DNA of 64,000 nt from Burkholderia sp. Nafp2/4-1b (GCF_003635165.1 NZ_ML058602.1:62001-126000); one strand, 5' to 3'; positions 36,530 through 47,464 are shown, numbered from the stretch's first letter. The notes: generated by a model not told the origin, from the letters alone. Numbers and translations are program-made.

Positions 36530-37552
36530 TCACAGCGTGTCGAATGCGCGTTGCAGCGCGTCGCGCTCGTGAATACCGTTTGCAAGTGCGAGCATCAGCA
36601 GCACACGCGCCTTGAACGGGTTCAGCGACCCGGCGCTGACGAAGCCGAGCGCATCGTCGCTCGCCGCGCCATTGCGCATCACGTGCCCGGAACCGACGCG
36701 CGACGCACGCACCACGACCACGCCCGCCTTCACCGCATCGGCGAGCGCCGCCTGCAGCGTCGCATGGATCGACCCGTTGCCGGTGCCCGCGACCACGAGG
36801 CCACGCACGCCGGCCGCGACGAGCGCGTCGACGGCCGTGCGCGTCACGCCCGCATAGCTCGCGATCACTTCGACCGGCGGCCACGTCGCGGCAATCGCCA
36901 GTTGCGCGTCGCGCGCACGCGTGACGCGGCGCGCGAATTCGACGCGGCCGTCCTGCACCCAGCCGAGCGCGCCGAGCTCCGGCGACTGGAATGCGTCGAC
37001 CGCGTAGGTGCTGGTCTTCACGACATCGCGCGCGCCATGGATCCGGTTGTTGAACGCGACGAGCACGCCCTGCCCGCGCGCGGCCGGATGTGCGGCGACC
37101 GTCACCGCGTTCAGCAGGTTCAGCGGACCGTCGGACGACAGCGCGGTGGCCGGGCGCATCGCGGCCGTCAGCACGACCGGCTTGTCGCCGGTCACGACCA
37201 GATGCAACGCGTACGCGGTTTCCTCGAGCGTGTCGGTGCCGTGGGTGATCACGATGCCGTCGATCGCCGGATCGGCCATCAGCGCGTCGATGCGCGCGGC
37301 GAGCGTATTCCAAAGCGGCAGCGCGAGATCCTTGCTGTCGATGCTGGCGACCTGCTCGGCGTCGATGCGCGCGACCGACGCGAGTGCCGGCACCGCGTCG
37401 AGCAGGAAATTGACGCCGAGCGCGCCGGCCTGATAGCCGGCCGTGCTGGCGGCGTCCGGCGCGGCGCCGGCGATCGTGCCGCCGGTCGCGAGTACGGCGA
37501 TGCGCGGCAACGCCGGCGCGGACGAAGGGGATGCGGAGTTCGGAGTGTTCAT
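36530..37552 (-). CDS. L-asparaginase
   Basis: The 340-residue enzyme hydrolyses asparagine to aspartate and ammonia. Both catalytic threonine motifs are visible: ATGGTIAG near residues 22-29 and ITHGTDTLEETA near 105. A conserved GNGSIHATL follows. No signal peptide is seen after the ATG at 37552, so a cytoplasmic form is likely, though the active-site region resembles the type II class. The open frame extends upstream, but this ATG matches the family. Confidence 0.92.
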   Translation of the reverse strand: MNTPNSASPSSAPALPRIAVLATGGTIAGAAPDAASTAGYQAGALGVNFLLDAVPALASVARIDAEQVASIDSKDLALPLWNTLAARIDALMADPAIDGIVITHGTDTLEETAYALHLVVTGDKPVVLTAAMRPATALSSDGPLNLLNAVTVAAHPAARGQGVLVAFNNRIHGARDVVKTSTYAVDAFQSPELGALGWVQDGRVEFARRVTRARDAQLAIAATWPPVEVIASYAGVTRTAVDALVAAGVRGLVVAGTGNGSIHATLQAALADAVKAGVVVVRASRVGSGHVMRNGAASDDALGFVSAGSLNPFKARVLLMLALANGIHERDALQRAFDTL

Positions 37553-37830
37553 GGCCGCGATTGTAATGGCTCGCGGCCGGCATCCGGTAGGTTCCGCGCA
37601 CGAGCGGCGCGGCGCGCCGGGACGACGCGCATCATGGTTTGTCCCGATCGCCGGCGCGTGCGCGCCGTCAACGGCGACACCGGCCGCCGCGTTATAGAAA
37701 TGCCGTTCTGGTGTTTTCACATTGATTTGCCATAATCGGAGCGCGCGGCGCGATGTGGCCCTGTTCCCGTTGCGCCGGGCTTCGCGACGGCGTCGATATA
37801 AAACGCAATTCACCCCATGGGAGTGTCGAA

Positions 37831-38121
37831 ATGAAAATCCAATCGCTCGTAGCCGCAGTGCTTCTCGGCGGCATGCTGGCTTCCCCCGCGTTCGCGGCGA
37901 ATACCCAGCAGGACAAGATGAAGGCCTGTAACACGCAGGCAACCGGCAAGACGGGCGACGAACGCAAGGCGTTCATGAAGGACTGCCTGTCGGCCAAGCC
38001 CGCGAAGGCGATGACGCAGCAGGAAAAGATGAAGGCCTGCAACACCCAGGCTACCGGCAAGAAGGGCGACGAACGCAAGACGTTCATGAAGAGCTGCCTG
38101 AGCAGCCAGCCGGCCGCCTGA
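37831..38121 (+). CDS. psiF: PsiF repeat protein, exported
   Basis: The 96-residue protein starts with a signal peptide (MKIQSLVAAVLLGGMLASPAFA, cut after ~22) and contains two copies of the PsiF repeat (QDKMKACNTQATGKTGDER and QEKMKACNTQATGKKGDER, each ending MKDCL/MKSCL), with paired cysteines. PsiF is induced by phosphate starvation in E. coli; its job is unknown. No Pho box could be recognised in the 278 bases upstream. Confidence 0.9.
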   Translation: MKIQSLVAAVLLGGMLASPAFAANTQQDKMKACNTQATGKTGDERKAFMKDCLSAKPAKAMTQQEKMKACNTQATGKKGDERKTFMKSCLSSQPAA

Positions 38122-38141
38122 GTTCCGGCGCTCCCGCACGC

Positions 38142-38178
38142 ATGCCGCGCACCGCTTCGGCGGCCGCGGCATTTTTGT
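38142..38178 (+). terminator. Terminator of psiF
   Basis: Stem ATGCCGCG / CGCGGCAT with inner CCGC / GCGG pairs and a TTCG loop, followed by TTTTTG. From here to 38489 no gene or further element is recognised. Confidence 0.75.
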
Positions 38179-38489
38179 TTTCGTTGTACGCGCATCGACG
38201 CGGCGATGAGGTCGGATGCGTGGCCGAATCGCCGAACCGCTGAATCGCCGGACTACCGCACCGCCGCACCCGTGCATCGCCCGGTTTGACGTCGGCCTGC
38301 GCGCCGCCACGGCATTCATCCCGCCATCCTTCCCCGCTTCCCGCTCGCACCATGCGAATGCCGCCACATGGTGCGGCAATTCGCCGCGATTTCTTCTATG
38401 ATGGCTGCAACGCGGCCCCTCCAAGTACAAGAAGCGCCATCGGGCCGCCCTCGAGACGGACGCGCACGCCGCGTCAAACGGAGGCATGG

Positions 38490-38948
38490 ATGGCATGGAG
38501 ACAACACCGCTGGTTCCGCCGCTGGCTGATCGTGATCGTGTTCTGGGCCGTGCCCGTCGCGATCGTGGCCGTGCGCGAGATCCGCGAGGAAATGGCGTAC
38601 AACAAGGCCGACCTGCAGCTCGCGCTGACCACCTGGCAGCTCACCGACGCGCAGCAGGCGGCCGGCGCCGCCGCGAAGTGCCACGGGGATCCTGACGCGG
38701 CACGCGCGGCCGGCTGCCCGGCCGACGTGCTGGCCGCCAATGCGGCGCGTCAGCAGGCGGCCCGCGACGAGTACGTCGTGCGCCGCAATACCCTGGCCGG
38801 TTACCTGTGGCATGCATTCGTCGGCTACTGGGTCGTGCCGGCCGCGTTCCTGTTCGCGTGCGGCGTGGTGATCGCGGTGATTCGCCGTGCGCTGCGGCGC
38901 CCGCCGATCAAGCCGCCCGCTCCGCCGGCGCCACCCGTCGCGCACTGA
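38490..38948 (+). CDS. Small membrane protein of unknown function
   Basis: The 152-residue product is not recognised. It has two hydrophobic segments: RWLIVIVFWAVPVAIVAV near residues 10-28 and WVVPAAFLFACGVVIAVI near 112-130. Between them is a mainly helical, Ala/Gln-rich loop with two cysteines (AAKCHGD, AAGCPAD), and a Pro-rich tail follows. GGAG seven bases before the ATG supports this start. No neighbour gives a clue to its role. Confidence 0.6.
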   Translation: MAWRQHRWFRRWLIVIVFWAVPVAIVAVREIREEMAYNKADLQLALTTWQLTDAQQAAGAAAKCHGDPDAARAAGCPADVLAANAARQQAARDEYVVRRNTLAGYLWHAFVGYWVVPAAFLFACGVVIAVIRRALRRPPIKPPAPPAPPVAH

Positions 38949-39179
38949 CGCGCAGCATCTGCGCACCCTTTCCCTGCTGCCACCGGCTGCGGCCGGCCGC
39001 GCGCGACGCGTCGACGTCCGCGCGCCGGTCCGTCCGTTGGCGCGCCGCGACACCCCGAAACGATTTGACGCTTTTTCACGTCCGAATGAAAAGAGGCTGT
39101 AATCCGCTGTGATATAACTGCCGACGTGAACCGCTCCCTGAGCGAGACTCATCCGAACGTCATCCGATGGAGAAGAACG

Positions 39180-39767
39180 ATGCAAAAACGGAACCTCGTG
39201 CTGAAAGCCGCCGCCGCGCTCATCGTCGGTAGCCTTGCGCTCACCGGTTGCACCACCACCCCCGACAAGCCCGACAGTGCCGCGACCAACGCGTCGAAGC
39301 GTCAGGCGATCGATTCGAGCGTCGACGCAACACTGTCGCGCATGTATTCGACGGTCCCGGGTTCGCGCGAACTCGTCGCGAAGTCGCGCGGCGTGCTCGT
39401 GTTCCCGGAAGTGCTCCAGGCGGGCTTCATCGTCGGCGGCCAGACCGGCAACGGCGCGCTGCGCGTCGGCGGCAGCACGGTCGGCTACTACAACACGTCG
39501 TCGCTGTCGGTCGGCCTGCAGGCCGGTGCGCAGTCGAAGGCGATCGTGTTCCTGTTCATGACGCAGCAGGCGCTCGACGAATTCCGCGGCTCGGACGGCT
39601 GGGCCGCCGGCGCCGGCGCATCGGTCGCGCTGGTGAAGATGGGCGCGAACGGCGCGGTCGACTCCAACACGGCCACCGCGCCGATCCAGGTCGTCGTGCT
39701 GACCAACGCCGGCCTGATGGGCGACGTGTCGATCAACGGCACCAAGGTCACCAAGCTGAAGATCTGA
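39180..39767 (+). CDS. SYLF/YSC84-domain lipoprotein (BPSL1445 family)
   Basis: The 195-residue protein begins with a lipoprotein signal ending LALTGC (lipid C24). The rest is a SYLF-type domain: SRGVLVFPEVLQAGFIVGGQTGNGALRV, TSSLSVGLQAGAQSKAIVFLFMTQQALD. SYLF domains bind lipids in eukaryotes; Burkholderia members are abundant outer-membrane antigens of unknown function. ATGGAGAAGAACG before the ATG contains the ribosome-binding site. Confidence 0.88.
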   Translation: MQKRNLVLKAAAALIVGSLALTGCTTTPDKPDSAATNASKRQAIDSSVDATLSRMYSTVPGSRELVAKSRGVLVFPEVLQAGFIVGGQTGNGALRVGGSTVGYYNTSSLSVGLQAGAQSKAIVFLFMTQQALDEFRGSDGWAAGAGASVALVKMGANGAVDSNTATAPIQVVVLTNAGLMGDVSINGTKVTKLKI

Positions 39768-39804
39768 CGCTGCGGCGTCCTCGTCCGCGCGCGGACGATG
39801 TGCG

Positions 39805-39839
39805 AACGGCGATGTCCTTGCAGGCATCGCCGTTTTTTT
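39805..39839 (+). terminator. Terminator of the SYLF lipoprotein gene
   Basis: Perfect 10-bp stem (AACGGCGATG / CATCGCCGTT), loop of 10 bases, then a run of Ts. Confidence 0.88.
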
Positions 39840-39898
39840 ATCCGCGTGCGCAGCGCGTCAATGCGCGTCAACGCATCAAGCACCGGCGTGCGACGGCA

Positions 39899-40963
39899 TC
39901 ACGTCGTCGAATCGATCACCTTGAAGCGCGAGCGCTTCTGCGCGCGAATCAGCGACTGATACATGTCGACGTACTGCTGCGCCATCCGCCGCGACGTGAA
40001 ACGCTCCTCGAAGCGCCGCCGCACGCGGGCGCGCGGCAGCAGGTGCAGCCGGCTCACGGCGGCCACCGCGCTGATCTCGTCCTCGACGATGAAGCCCGAC
40101 ACGCCCTCGTCCACCACTTCCGGCACCGCGCCGCGATTGAACGCGATCACCGGCGTGCCGCACGACATCGCCTCGATCATCACCAGCCCGAACGGCTCCG
40201 GCCAGTCGATCGGAAACAGCAGCGCGTGCGCGCCCGACAGGAATTCGGCCTTCTGGTGGTCGGCGATCTCGCCGATGTATTCGACGTGCGGCAGCGCGAA
40301 CAGCGGCTTGATCTCCCGCTCGAAGTATTCCTCGTCGGCCGCGTCGATCTTTGCCGCGATCCGGATCGGCAGCCCGCACTGGCCGGCGATGCGGATCGCC
40401 GCATCGACCCGCTTCTCCGGCGAGATGCGGCCGAGGAACGCGAGATAGCGCGGCTCCACGGGCTGCGGCAGGTACAGCGTGTCGGGCAGCCCGTGGTACA
40501 CGGTCGTCAGCCATTTCGCCTGCGGCAGCGGCTGGCGCTGCGAATTCGAGATCGAGATCACCGGCGCGGTGTTGAACGTATCGAACACCGGCTGCTGCTC
40601 GGGCAGGTCGAGCCGGCCGTGCAAGGTCGTCACGAACGGCGTGTCCTGCCGGTTGAAGACCGAGAACGAGTAGTAGTCCATGTGGAAATGAAGCACGTCG
40701 AAGTCCTTCGCGCGGCGCGCGACCGTCTCCATCAGCAGCATGTGCGGTGCGACGCGGTCGCGGATCGACGAGTCGAGCCGCAGCGCGCGCGGCCACACCG
40801 GTTCGAGCCTCGCCCGCGTGGTCGAATCGCCGCTCGCGAACAGCGTCACGTCATGGCCGAGATCGACGAGCGCCTCGGTAATGTAGGACACGACGCGCTC
40901 CGTGCCCCCGTACAGCTTCGGCGGCACGGATTCGGTCAGCGGGGCGATCTGGGCAATTCTCAT
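39899..40963 (-). CDS. Glycosyltransferase family 4
   Basis: The 354-residue GT-B enzyme opens MRIAQIAPLTESVPPKLYGGTERVVSYI, typical of GT4, and has the E-x7-E donor motif in EPFGLVMIEAMSCGTPVIAF. Its second Rossmann domain starts near YLAFLGRISPEKRVD. Substrates cannot be told from sequence; close GT4 proteins make trehalose/glucosyl compounds or surface glycans. The gene stands alone, with about 250 bases without features ahead of it. Confidence 0.88.
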   Translation of the reverse strand: MRIAQIAPLTESVPPKLYGGTERVVSYITEALVDLGHDVTLFASGDSTTRARLEPVWPRALRLDSSIRDRVAPHMLLMETVARRAKDFDVLHFHMDYYSFSVFNRQDTPFVTTLHGRLDLPEQQPVFDTFNTAPVISISNSQRQPLPQAKWLTTVYHGLPDTLYLPQPVEPRYLAFLGRISPEKRVDAAIRIAGQCGLPIRIAAKIDAADEEYFEREIKPLFALPHVEYIGEIADHQKAEFLSGAHALLFPIDWPEPFGLVMIEAMSCGTPVIAFNRGAVPEVVDEGVSGFIVEDEISAVAAVSRLHLLPRARVRRRFEERFTSRRMAQQYVDMYQSLIRAQKRSRFKVIDSTT

Positions 40964-41215
40964 GGTCCACGTCTCCTGGGTCCTCGGTCGGCCGGCACGG
41001 GTGCGTCGGCACGCGCGGCCCCGTACAGCACCTGGCCGGCATCGCGCCGGCCAGATATCTCATTATTATTCGCGATCCCGCTACCCGGAAGCGCCGGGCT
41101 TTCATTTTCTGGGGGTTGTTACAGACAAGATACATTCGCCCGCGCTCGCGACCGCACCGCATCGGTGCGCGCGGATCGCCGCGGCGGACGGACGAAGCGC
41201 GCGCCGTCATGCGCA

Positions 41216-42394
<1,179 letters not shown>

Positions 42395-42439
42395 GGGCAG
42401 GAGATGGCAGCGTGGATGGCAGCGGGAATCGGCACGCGT

Positions 42440-43612
42440 TCAGCGGCCTTCGGTGGCCTTCGGATCGGCCGCGGTGTTGGCCGCCGTGCTGGCGGCGGGC
42501 GGCCGCGCATGCGGCCGTTCGGGATTCGGCTCGTCGGGCGCCGATTCGTGCGGATACAGCTCCATCCGGCTGCGCGGCAGGCATTGCGGAAAACGCGCCT
42601 GCAGATACGCGATCAAGCCTTCGCGCACCCGGCAGCGCAGGTCCCAGCATGCCGACGAATCGACCGCGCTGACGAGCGCGCGCAACTGCATCGTGCGCTC
42701 GGTCGCGTCGGTCACCTGCAGCACCTGCACGCGACCGTCCCACTCGGGCGCCGCATGGACGAGCCGCGCGAGCTCCTCGCGCAACGGCGCGAGCGGCGTG
42801 CGGTAGTCGACCGACAGATAGACCGTGCCGATGATCTCCGAGCTGCTGCGCGTCCAGTTCGTGAATGGGTTTTCGATGATCCACTGCAGCGGGACCACCA
42901 GCCGGCGCTGGTCCCACAGCCGCACCGACACGAACGACCCGGTGATTTCCTCGATACGGCCCCACTCGCCCTGGATCACCACGACGTCGTCGATGCGGAT
43001 CGGCTGCGTGAGCGCGATCTGCAGCCCGGCGATCAGGTTGCCGAGCACCGGCCGTGCGGCGATACCGGCGACGAGGCCCGCGACGCCGGCCGACGCGAGC
43101 AGGCTCGCGCCGATCTGGCGCACGTTCGGGAACGTCATCAGCGCGGCGCCCGTGCCGATGATCACGATCAGCACCATGATGGTCCGCACGAGCACCTTGG
43201 CCTGCGTATGGATGCGCCGCGCGTTGAGGTTATCGGCCGTATCCATCGGATGGGCCTGGATGATCGCGTCGCCGACGCCGGCCGCGAGCCGCACCAGCAG
43301 CCAGGTGAGCGATACGATGCAGCCGACCGCGGCCGCGGTGCGCATCCCGCGCACGAACGACAGGTCGTCGTCGGCCTGGACCCACACGAACTCGAGCACG
43401 AGCAGCGCGAGCGTGACGAGCGACGGCTTGTCGATGTAGCGCAGGATCACGCTCATCAGCGGATACGGCTGCGCGATGCGCTTGACGATGCGTGCGCCGA
43501 GACGATGCACGACCCACACGACAAGCACGACGAGGACTGACACGATCAGCGTGCCGAGCCACGAATGCAACGGCGCATCGGCGATGCGCTGCACTTTGTC
43601 GATTGAAATCAT
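42440..43612 (-). CDS. Mechanosensitive channel, MscS family
   Basis: The 390-residue protein starts (ATG 43612) MISIDKVQRIADAPLHSW, has four or five membrane segments, the pore-lining glycine/alanine helix (LASAGVAGLVAGIAARPVLGNL), and the beta domain (QPIRIDDVVVIQGEWGRIEEIT). A Pro/Ala-rich cytoplasmic tail of ~45 residues is extra. It releases solutes on osmotic downshock. It precedes the ATPase gene and may be co-transcribed with it. Confidence 0.93.
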   Translation of the reverse strand: MISIDKVQRIADAPLHSWLGTLIVSVLVVLVVWVVHRLGARIVKRIAQPYPLMSVILRYIDKPSLVTLALLVLEFVWVQADDDLSFVRGMRTAAAVGCIVSLTWLLVRLAAGVGDAIIQAHPMDTADNLNARRIHTQAKVLVRTIMVLIVIIGTGAALMTFPNVRQIGASLLASAGVAGLVAGIAARPVLGNLIAGLQIALTQPIRIDDVVVIQGEWGRIEEITGSFVSVRLWDQRRLVVPLQWIIENPFTNWTRSSSEIIGTVYLSVDYRTPLAPLREELARLVHAAPEWDGRVQVLQVTDATERTMQLRALVSAVDSSACWDLRCRVREGLIAYLQARFPQCLPRSRMELYPHESAPDEPNPERPHARPPAASTAANTAADPKATEGR

Positions 43613-43708
43613 CGGCGCCCGGGATGCTTCGGTTATGACGCGCGGCGGCGTCGTCCTGGATGCGTCGGCGACGTCCGGGCGATGCACGCGCCCGGACCCG
43701 GCTTCAGA

Positions 43709-44065
43709 TCAGTTGCCGCCCCGGCAGGGGAACGCCTTGCCGAGACCGAGCGACACCGCGGTGCTCGCGTTGTAGTCGGCCAGCTTCGGGTTCTCCGCGA
43801 TGTACTTGCGCACCGCGTCGGTCATTTGCTGCGCCCGGATGTCGGGCGGCAGGCAGAAATACTGCCCGACGCGCGGCCCGGTGGTGCCGCCGATCGCGTC
43901 GATGGTGTTGTAGACGCCATCGGCGGCGCCTTCGATGTAGGCCGCGCACGACGCCCGCGACTTGACGTCCGTCTTCGCGCACAGCCGGTCGAGATCCGCG
44001 CCCGTGAAAGCCGCCGCCGACAACGGCACGGCAAACACCGCGGCACAAAACATAGCCCGCAACAT
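43709..44065 (-). CDS. Rap1a/Tai-like exported protein
   Basis: The 118-residue protein has a short signal peptide (cut near residue 19) and four cysteines after it (in RLCAKT, ASCAAY, YFCLPP, FPCRGG), with the Rap1a pattern of helices (CAAYIEGAADGVYNTID). Rap1a/Tai proteins in Serratia and Enterobacter neutralise the type VI murein amidase Tae4 in the periplasm. No effector or type VI gene lies nearby, so immunity here is only a possibility. Confidence 0.8.
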   Translation of the reverse strand: MLRAMFCAAVFAVPLSAAAFTGADLDRLCAKTDVKSRASCAAYIEGAADGVYNTIDAIGGTTGPRVGQYFCLPPDIRAQQMTDAVRKYIAENPKLADYNASTAVSLGLGKAFPCRGGN

Positions 44066-44184
44066 GGTGTTCCTTATGTCAATGCGGCGCGAGGCCGCTT
44101 ACTGCGCTGACCGGCGCGGCCGCCGCAACGCCCGCTGCCGCCGGGTGGCGGCCGGCCGGGCGCTGCGCCACCGCGCCGAAACCG

Positions 44185-44895
44185 TCATTTTGCACTCTTT
44201 TGCGCATCTGCCGGCGCCGATGCGCCGACGCGCACCGTCCGCTTGCTCAGGATGTCGATCGCGTCCGGGGCCTTGTAGTGCTTCGCGAACTCGAGCGCGG
44301 TGATACCGAGCTGGTTCTTCACCTGCGGATCGGCACCCTGGTCGAGCAGCAGGTTGACCGTCGACGCGTGATTGCCGCGCGCGGCCATCATCAGCGGCGT
44401 CGTGCCGTTCGGCGATGCGGTGTCGATGTATGCGTCGTGGTCGAGCAGCACCTTCACGACCGCATCCTGGCCGTTGGTGGCCGCGTAGTGCAGCGGCGCC
44501 CAGCCCTTCTTGCTGACTTCCGCGCCCTTGTCGATCAGCAGCTTGACGAGCGCGACGTCGCCGTTCAGCGACGCGAGCATCAGCGCGTTCTCGCCGGCCT
44601 TGTCTTCCTTCTCGAGGTCGACGTTCGGCGTGGTTGCGAGCGCCGCGGCGACCTTGTCGGACTTCTCGCGCGCGGCGATCACGATGAGCGGGTCGCCGTT
44701 CGGCGCGAGCGTGTTCGGATCGAGCTTGCCGCTCTTCAACTGCTTGCCGATGTCGTCGATGTCGTCGAACTTGACCGCCTTGACGATCGCGTCGAGCGAC
44801 TCGGCATGCGCGCCGGCGGCGGCAAACAGGCCGCTCGCGACGAGCGCGGCGGCAACGAGTGCGCGCTTGGGCAGGATTGTGGTCGGCTTCGTCAT
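44185..44895 (-). CDS. Exported ankyrin-repeat protein
   Basis: The 236-residue product has a signal peptide (MTKPTTILPKRALVAAALVAS.., cut near 31 after AHA) and at least four ankyrin repeats (e.g. GENALMLASLNGDVALVKLLIDKGAEV, APLHYAATNGQDAVVKVLLD, GTTPLMMAARGNHASTVNLLLDQGAD). Periplasmic ankyrin proteins are known as partners of catalase or oxidase systems, but no partner is near. AAGGAG ahead of the ATG supports this start. It sits 43 bases after tatD on the same strand. Confidence 0.88.
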   Translation of the reverse strand: MTKPTTILPKRALVAAALVASGLFAAAGAHAESLDAIVKAVKFDDIDDIGKQLKSGKLDPNTLAPNGDPLIVIAAREKSDKVAAALATTPNVDLEKEDKAGENALMLASLNGDVALVKLLIDKGAEVSKKGWAPLHYAATNGQDAVVKVLLDHDAYIDTASPNGTTPLMMAARGNHASTVNLLLDQGADPQVKNQLGITALEFAKHYKAPDAIDILSKRTVRVGASAPADAQKSAK

Positions 44896-44938
44896 TGTTG
44901 TGGGCTCCTTCCCTGGGTTGTCGGCTGGCCGCGCGTCA

Positions 44939-45718
44939 TCAGCGGGCGATCTTGAACAGCCGGAAAAAGTTCTGTGTCGTCGCATCGGCGAGCGCCTCGA
45001 CGGCGATCCCGCGCTCGGATGCGATAAAGCGTCCGACATGGCTGACGTACGCAGGTTCATTCGGCTTGCCGCGATACGGCACCGGCGCGAGGTACGGCGA
45101 GTCGGTTTCGATCAGCAGGCGGTCGAGCGGCACGCGCCGCGCGACGTCCTGCACGTCGGTCGCGCTCTTGAACGTGACGATGCCCGACAGCGAGATATGG
45201 AAGTTCTGCGCGAGCGCCTGTTCGGCGACCGGCCACGGCTCGGTGAAGCAATGCATCACGCCGCCCGGCACGTCCGCGCGCTCCTCGGCCATGATCCGCA
45301 GCGTGTCTTCCGACGACGAACGCGTATGGATGATCAGCGGCTTCATCGTCGCGGTCGCCGCGCGGATATGCGTGCGAAAACGCTCGCGCTGCCATTCCAT
45401 GTCGGCGATCGAACGGCCTTCGAGGCGGTAGTAGTCGAGGCCCGTCTCGCCGATCGCGACGACCTTCGGGTGCGCGGCCAGCTCGACCAGTTCCGCGAGC
45501 GTCGGCTCGCGTGCGTCCTCGTGATCCGGATGCACGCCGACCGACGCGTACACGTTGTCGTGCGCCTGCGCGATCGCGAGCACGTCGGGCAGCGTCTCGA
45601 AGTCGACCGACACGCACAGCGCGTGCGTAACGTCGTGCTCGCGCATGTTCTCCAGCACGGCCGGCAGGCGGTCGGCGAGACCCTTGAAATTGATGTGGCA
45701 GTGAGAATCGACGAACAT
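44939..45718 (-). CDS. TatD-family deoxyribonuclease/hydrolase
   Basis: The 259-residue TIM-barrel metal hydrolase starts MFVDSHCHINFKGL with the two metal-binding histidines; GETGLDYYR, HTRSS and LIETDSPYLAPVPYRGK complete the site. It resembles YcfH, and like it follows holB after tmk, a conserved order. Confidence 0.93.
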   Translation of the reverse strand: MFVDSHCHINFKGLADRLPAVLENMREHDVTHALCVSVDFETLPDVLAIAQAHDNVYASVGVHPDHEDAREPTLAELVELAAHPKVVAIGETGLDYYRLEGRSIADMEWQRERFRTHIRAATATMKPLIIHTRSSSEDTLRIMAEERADVPGGVMHCFTEPWPVAEQALAQNFHISLSGIVTFKSATDVQDVARRVPLDRLLIETDSPYLAPVPYRGKPNEPAYVSHVGRFIASERGIAVEALADATTQNFFRLFKIAR

Positions 45719-45796
45719 CGTGTTTCCTGAATTCGTAAGGCGGGCGCTACGCGCTCGCCGGCAATCATTTCCCCACCCGCAGGAAACAATGCGCGC

Positions 45797-46825
45797 TCAT
45801 GCGAACATTTCCCGATAACCGAGAAACAGTTCCTCGAATACGAGTCGTGCATTGAGCGGATGGTTCTCGACCGTGCGCTGGCGCGTCACGGCCTTCATGA
45901 AACGCGCGAACGCATTCGCGTCGACGGCCTGCGCACAACGCGCGAGCGCGGCCGCCTGCATCGGGAAGTAGCGCGGCGCGCCCGCCATCCGCTGCGCGAG
46001 CAGATCGTACAGCCATCGCTGCAGCCAGCCGAGCACGAGCGGCACCGGCAGCTTCTGCAGCGCCTCGCCGCACGCGAACGGGTCGCACGCGGCGCCGGCC
46101 GCGAGCTGGCCCAGCGTGAAATCGCGCAGCGGGCGGTTCTCGTCGCTTGCGAGCGCCAGCGCGGCGAGCGGGGCGCCGCCGGCTTCGGCAAGCAGCGCAC
46201 GCGCATCGTCGACGCCCTGCGCCGCGAGCCACGCCGCGGCCGCGTCGGGCGCCGGAACCGTCATCGGCCACTGCCGGCAGCGGCTGATGATGGTCGGCAA
46301 CAGCCGGTCGATACGCGCCGACACCAGCAGGAACACGACGCCGGACGGCGGCTCCTCGAGCGTCTTCAGCAGCGCGTTCGACGCGGCGACGTTCAGCGCC
46401 TCGGCCGGATACAGCACGACCACGCGCGCGCCGCCGCGGTGCGAGCCGACCCCGCAGAAGTCGAGCAACGCACGCACCTGCTCGATCTTGATTTCCTTGC
46501 TCGGCGCGCGGGTTTTCTTGCCGCCTTCGTCCGCATCGGCCGGCTTCGCGTCGTCGGCGGCGCCCGGCGCTTCGCCCGCGAGCGCCTCCGGCAGCACGAT
46601 CCGGTAGTCCGGATGGTTGCCCTGCGCGAACCACGTGCAGGCCGCACAAGTGCCGCACGGCTCGCCGTTCGGCTGCGGCGCTTCGCACAGGAAGCCCTGC
46701 GCGAGATGCTGCGCGAACTGCAGCTTGCCGATCCCGGCCTGGCCGTGCAGCAGCAGCGCATGCGGCCATTGCGCGCGCAGTTGCTGCAGGCGGTTCCAGT
46801 CGTCGGTCTGCCACGGATAGATCAT
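45797..46825 (-). CDS. holB: DNA polymerase III delta' subunit
   Basis: The 342-residue clamp-loader subunit has a degenerate P-loop (HGQAGIGKLQFAQH) and zinc-binding cysteines (CEAPQPNGEPCGTCAACTW). ALNVAASNALLKTLEEPPS holds the SRC-like region. An extra acidic stretch (about 85-115) lies in the first domain. It lies 18 bases after tmk and before tatD in the mltG-tmk-holB-tatD group. Confidence 0.94.
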   Translation of the reverse strand: MIYPWQTDDWNRLQQLRAQWPHALLLHGQAGIGKLQFAQHLAQGFLCEAPQPNGEPCGTCAACTWFAQGNHPDYRIVLPEALAGEAPGAADDAKPADADEGGKKTRAPSKEIKIEQVRALLDFCGVGSHRGGARVVVLYPAEALNVAASNALLKTLEEPPSGVVFLLVSARIDRLLPTIISRCRQWPMTVPAPDAAAAWLAAQGVDDARALLAEAGGAPLAALALASDENRPLRDFTLGQLAAGAACDPFACGEALQKLPVPLVLGWLQRWLYDLLAQRMAGAPRYFPMQAAALARCAQAVDANAFARFMKAVTRQRTVENHPLNARLVFEELFLGYREMFA

Positions 46826-46843
46826 CGGGTGCGTTCCTTCGTG

Positions 46844-47464
46844 TTACAGCGCGGCGAGCACGCGTTCGAGCTGCTGGCGGATTTCCGGAATCGTCTGCGT
46901 CGCATCGACGATCGCGAACCGGTGCGGCGCCTCTTCCGCGCGCCGCAGATATTCGCCGCGGGTACGCGCGAAAAACGCGTCCGACTCGCTTTCGAACTTG
47001 TCCGGCATGCGCGCGGCGCCGCGGCGCTCGCTCGCCACCTGCGGCGCGACGTCGAACAGCACCGTCAGTTCGGGCTGGAAGCCGCCCTGCACCCAGCGCT
47101 CGAGCGTCTCGAGCTTGTCGCGCGGCAGCCCGCGACCGCCGCCCTGGTACGCGAACGTCGCGTCGGTGAAGCGATCGGACACGACCCAGTCGCCGCGCGC
47201 GAGCGCCGGCTCGATCACGAGTGCGAGGTGCTCGCGGCGCGCGGCGAACATCAGCAGCGCCTCGGTCTCGAGATCCATCGGCTGGTTCAGCAGGATCTCG
47301 CGCAGTTTCTCGCCGAGCTGCGTGCCGCCCGGCTCGCGGGTGACGACGACCTGCCGGCCGCTCGCGGCCAGCCGCGCCTGCAGACGTTCGCAGAACCATT
47401 GCAGGTGGGTGGTCTTCCCCGCCCCGTCGATGCCTTCGAACGTGATGAATTTACCGCTCGCCAT
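46844..47464 (-). CDS. tmk: Thymidylate kinase
   Basis: The 206-residue kinase phosphorylates dTMP. It starts [21 protein letters not shown] with the P-loop, has [14 protein letters not shown] with the catalytic DR-motif neighbour, and the lid region [16 protein letters not shown]. Its ATG overlaps the mltG stop by one base (TAATG), indicating coupled translation. Confidence 0.96.
   Translation of the reverse strand: MASGKFITFEGIDGAGKTTHLQWFCERLQARLAASGRQVVVTREPGGTQLGEKLREILLNQPMDLETEALLMFAARREHLALVIEPALARGDWVVSDRFTDATFAYQGGGRGLPRDKLETLERWVQGGFQPELTVLFDVAPQVASERRGAARMPDKFESESDAFFARTRGEYLRRAEEAPHRFAIVDATQTIPEIRQQLERVLAAL

Noticed and set aside
38215..38262. GAATCGCCG occurring twice 17 bases apart upstream of the small membrane protein gene
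   Set aside because: Nine bases in a GC-rich background with no second feature at the site; likely chance.
39061..39120. TTGACG and TATAAC before the SYLF lipoprotein gene as a promoter
   Set aside because: The two hexamers are about 42 bases apart, far too wide; no partner at 16-18 bases for either.
41060..41110. Hairpin CCCGG-AAGCG-CCGGG followed by CTTTCATTTT
   Set aside because: Short stem, imperfect T tract, and no + strand gene ahead of it, so not called as a terminator.
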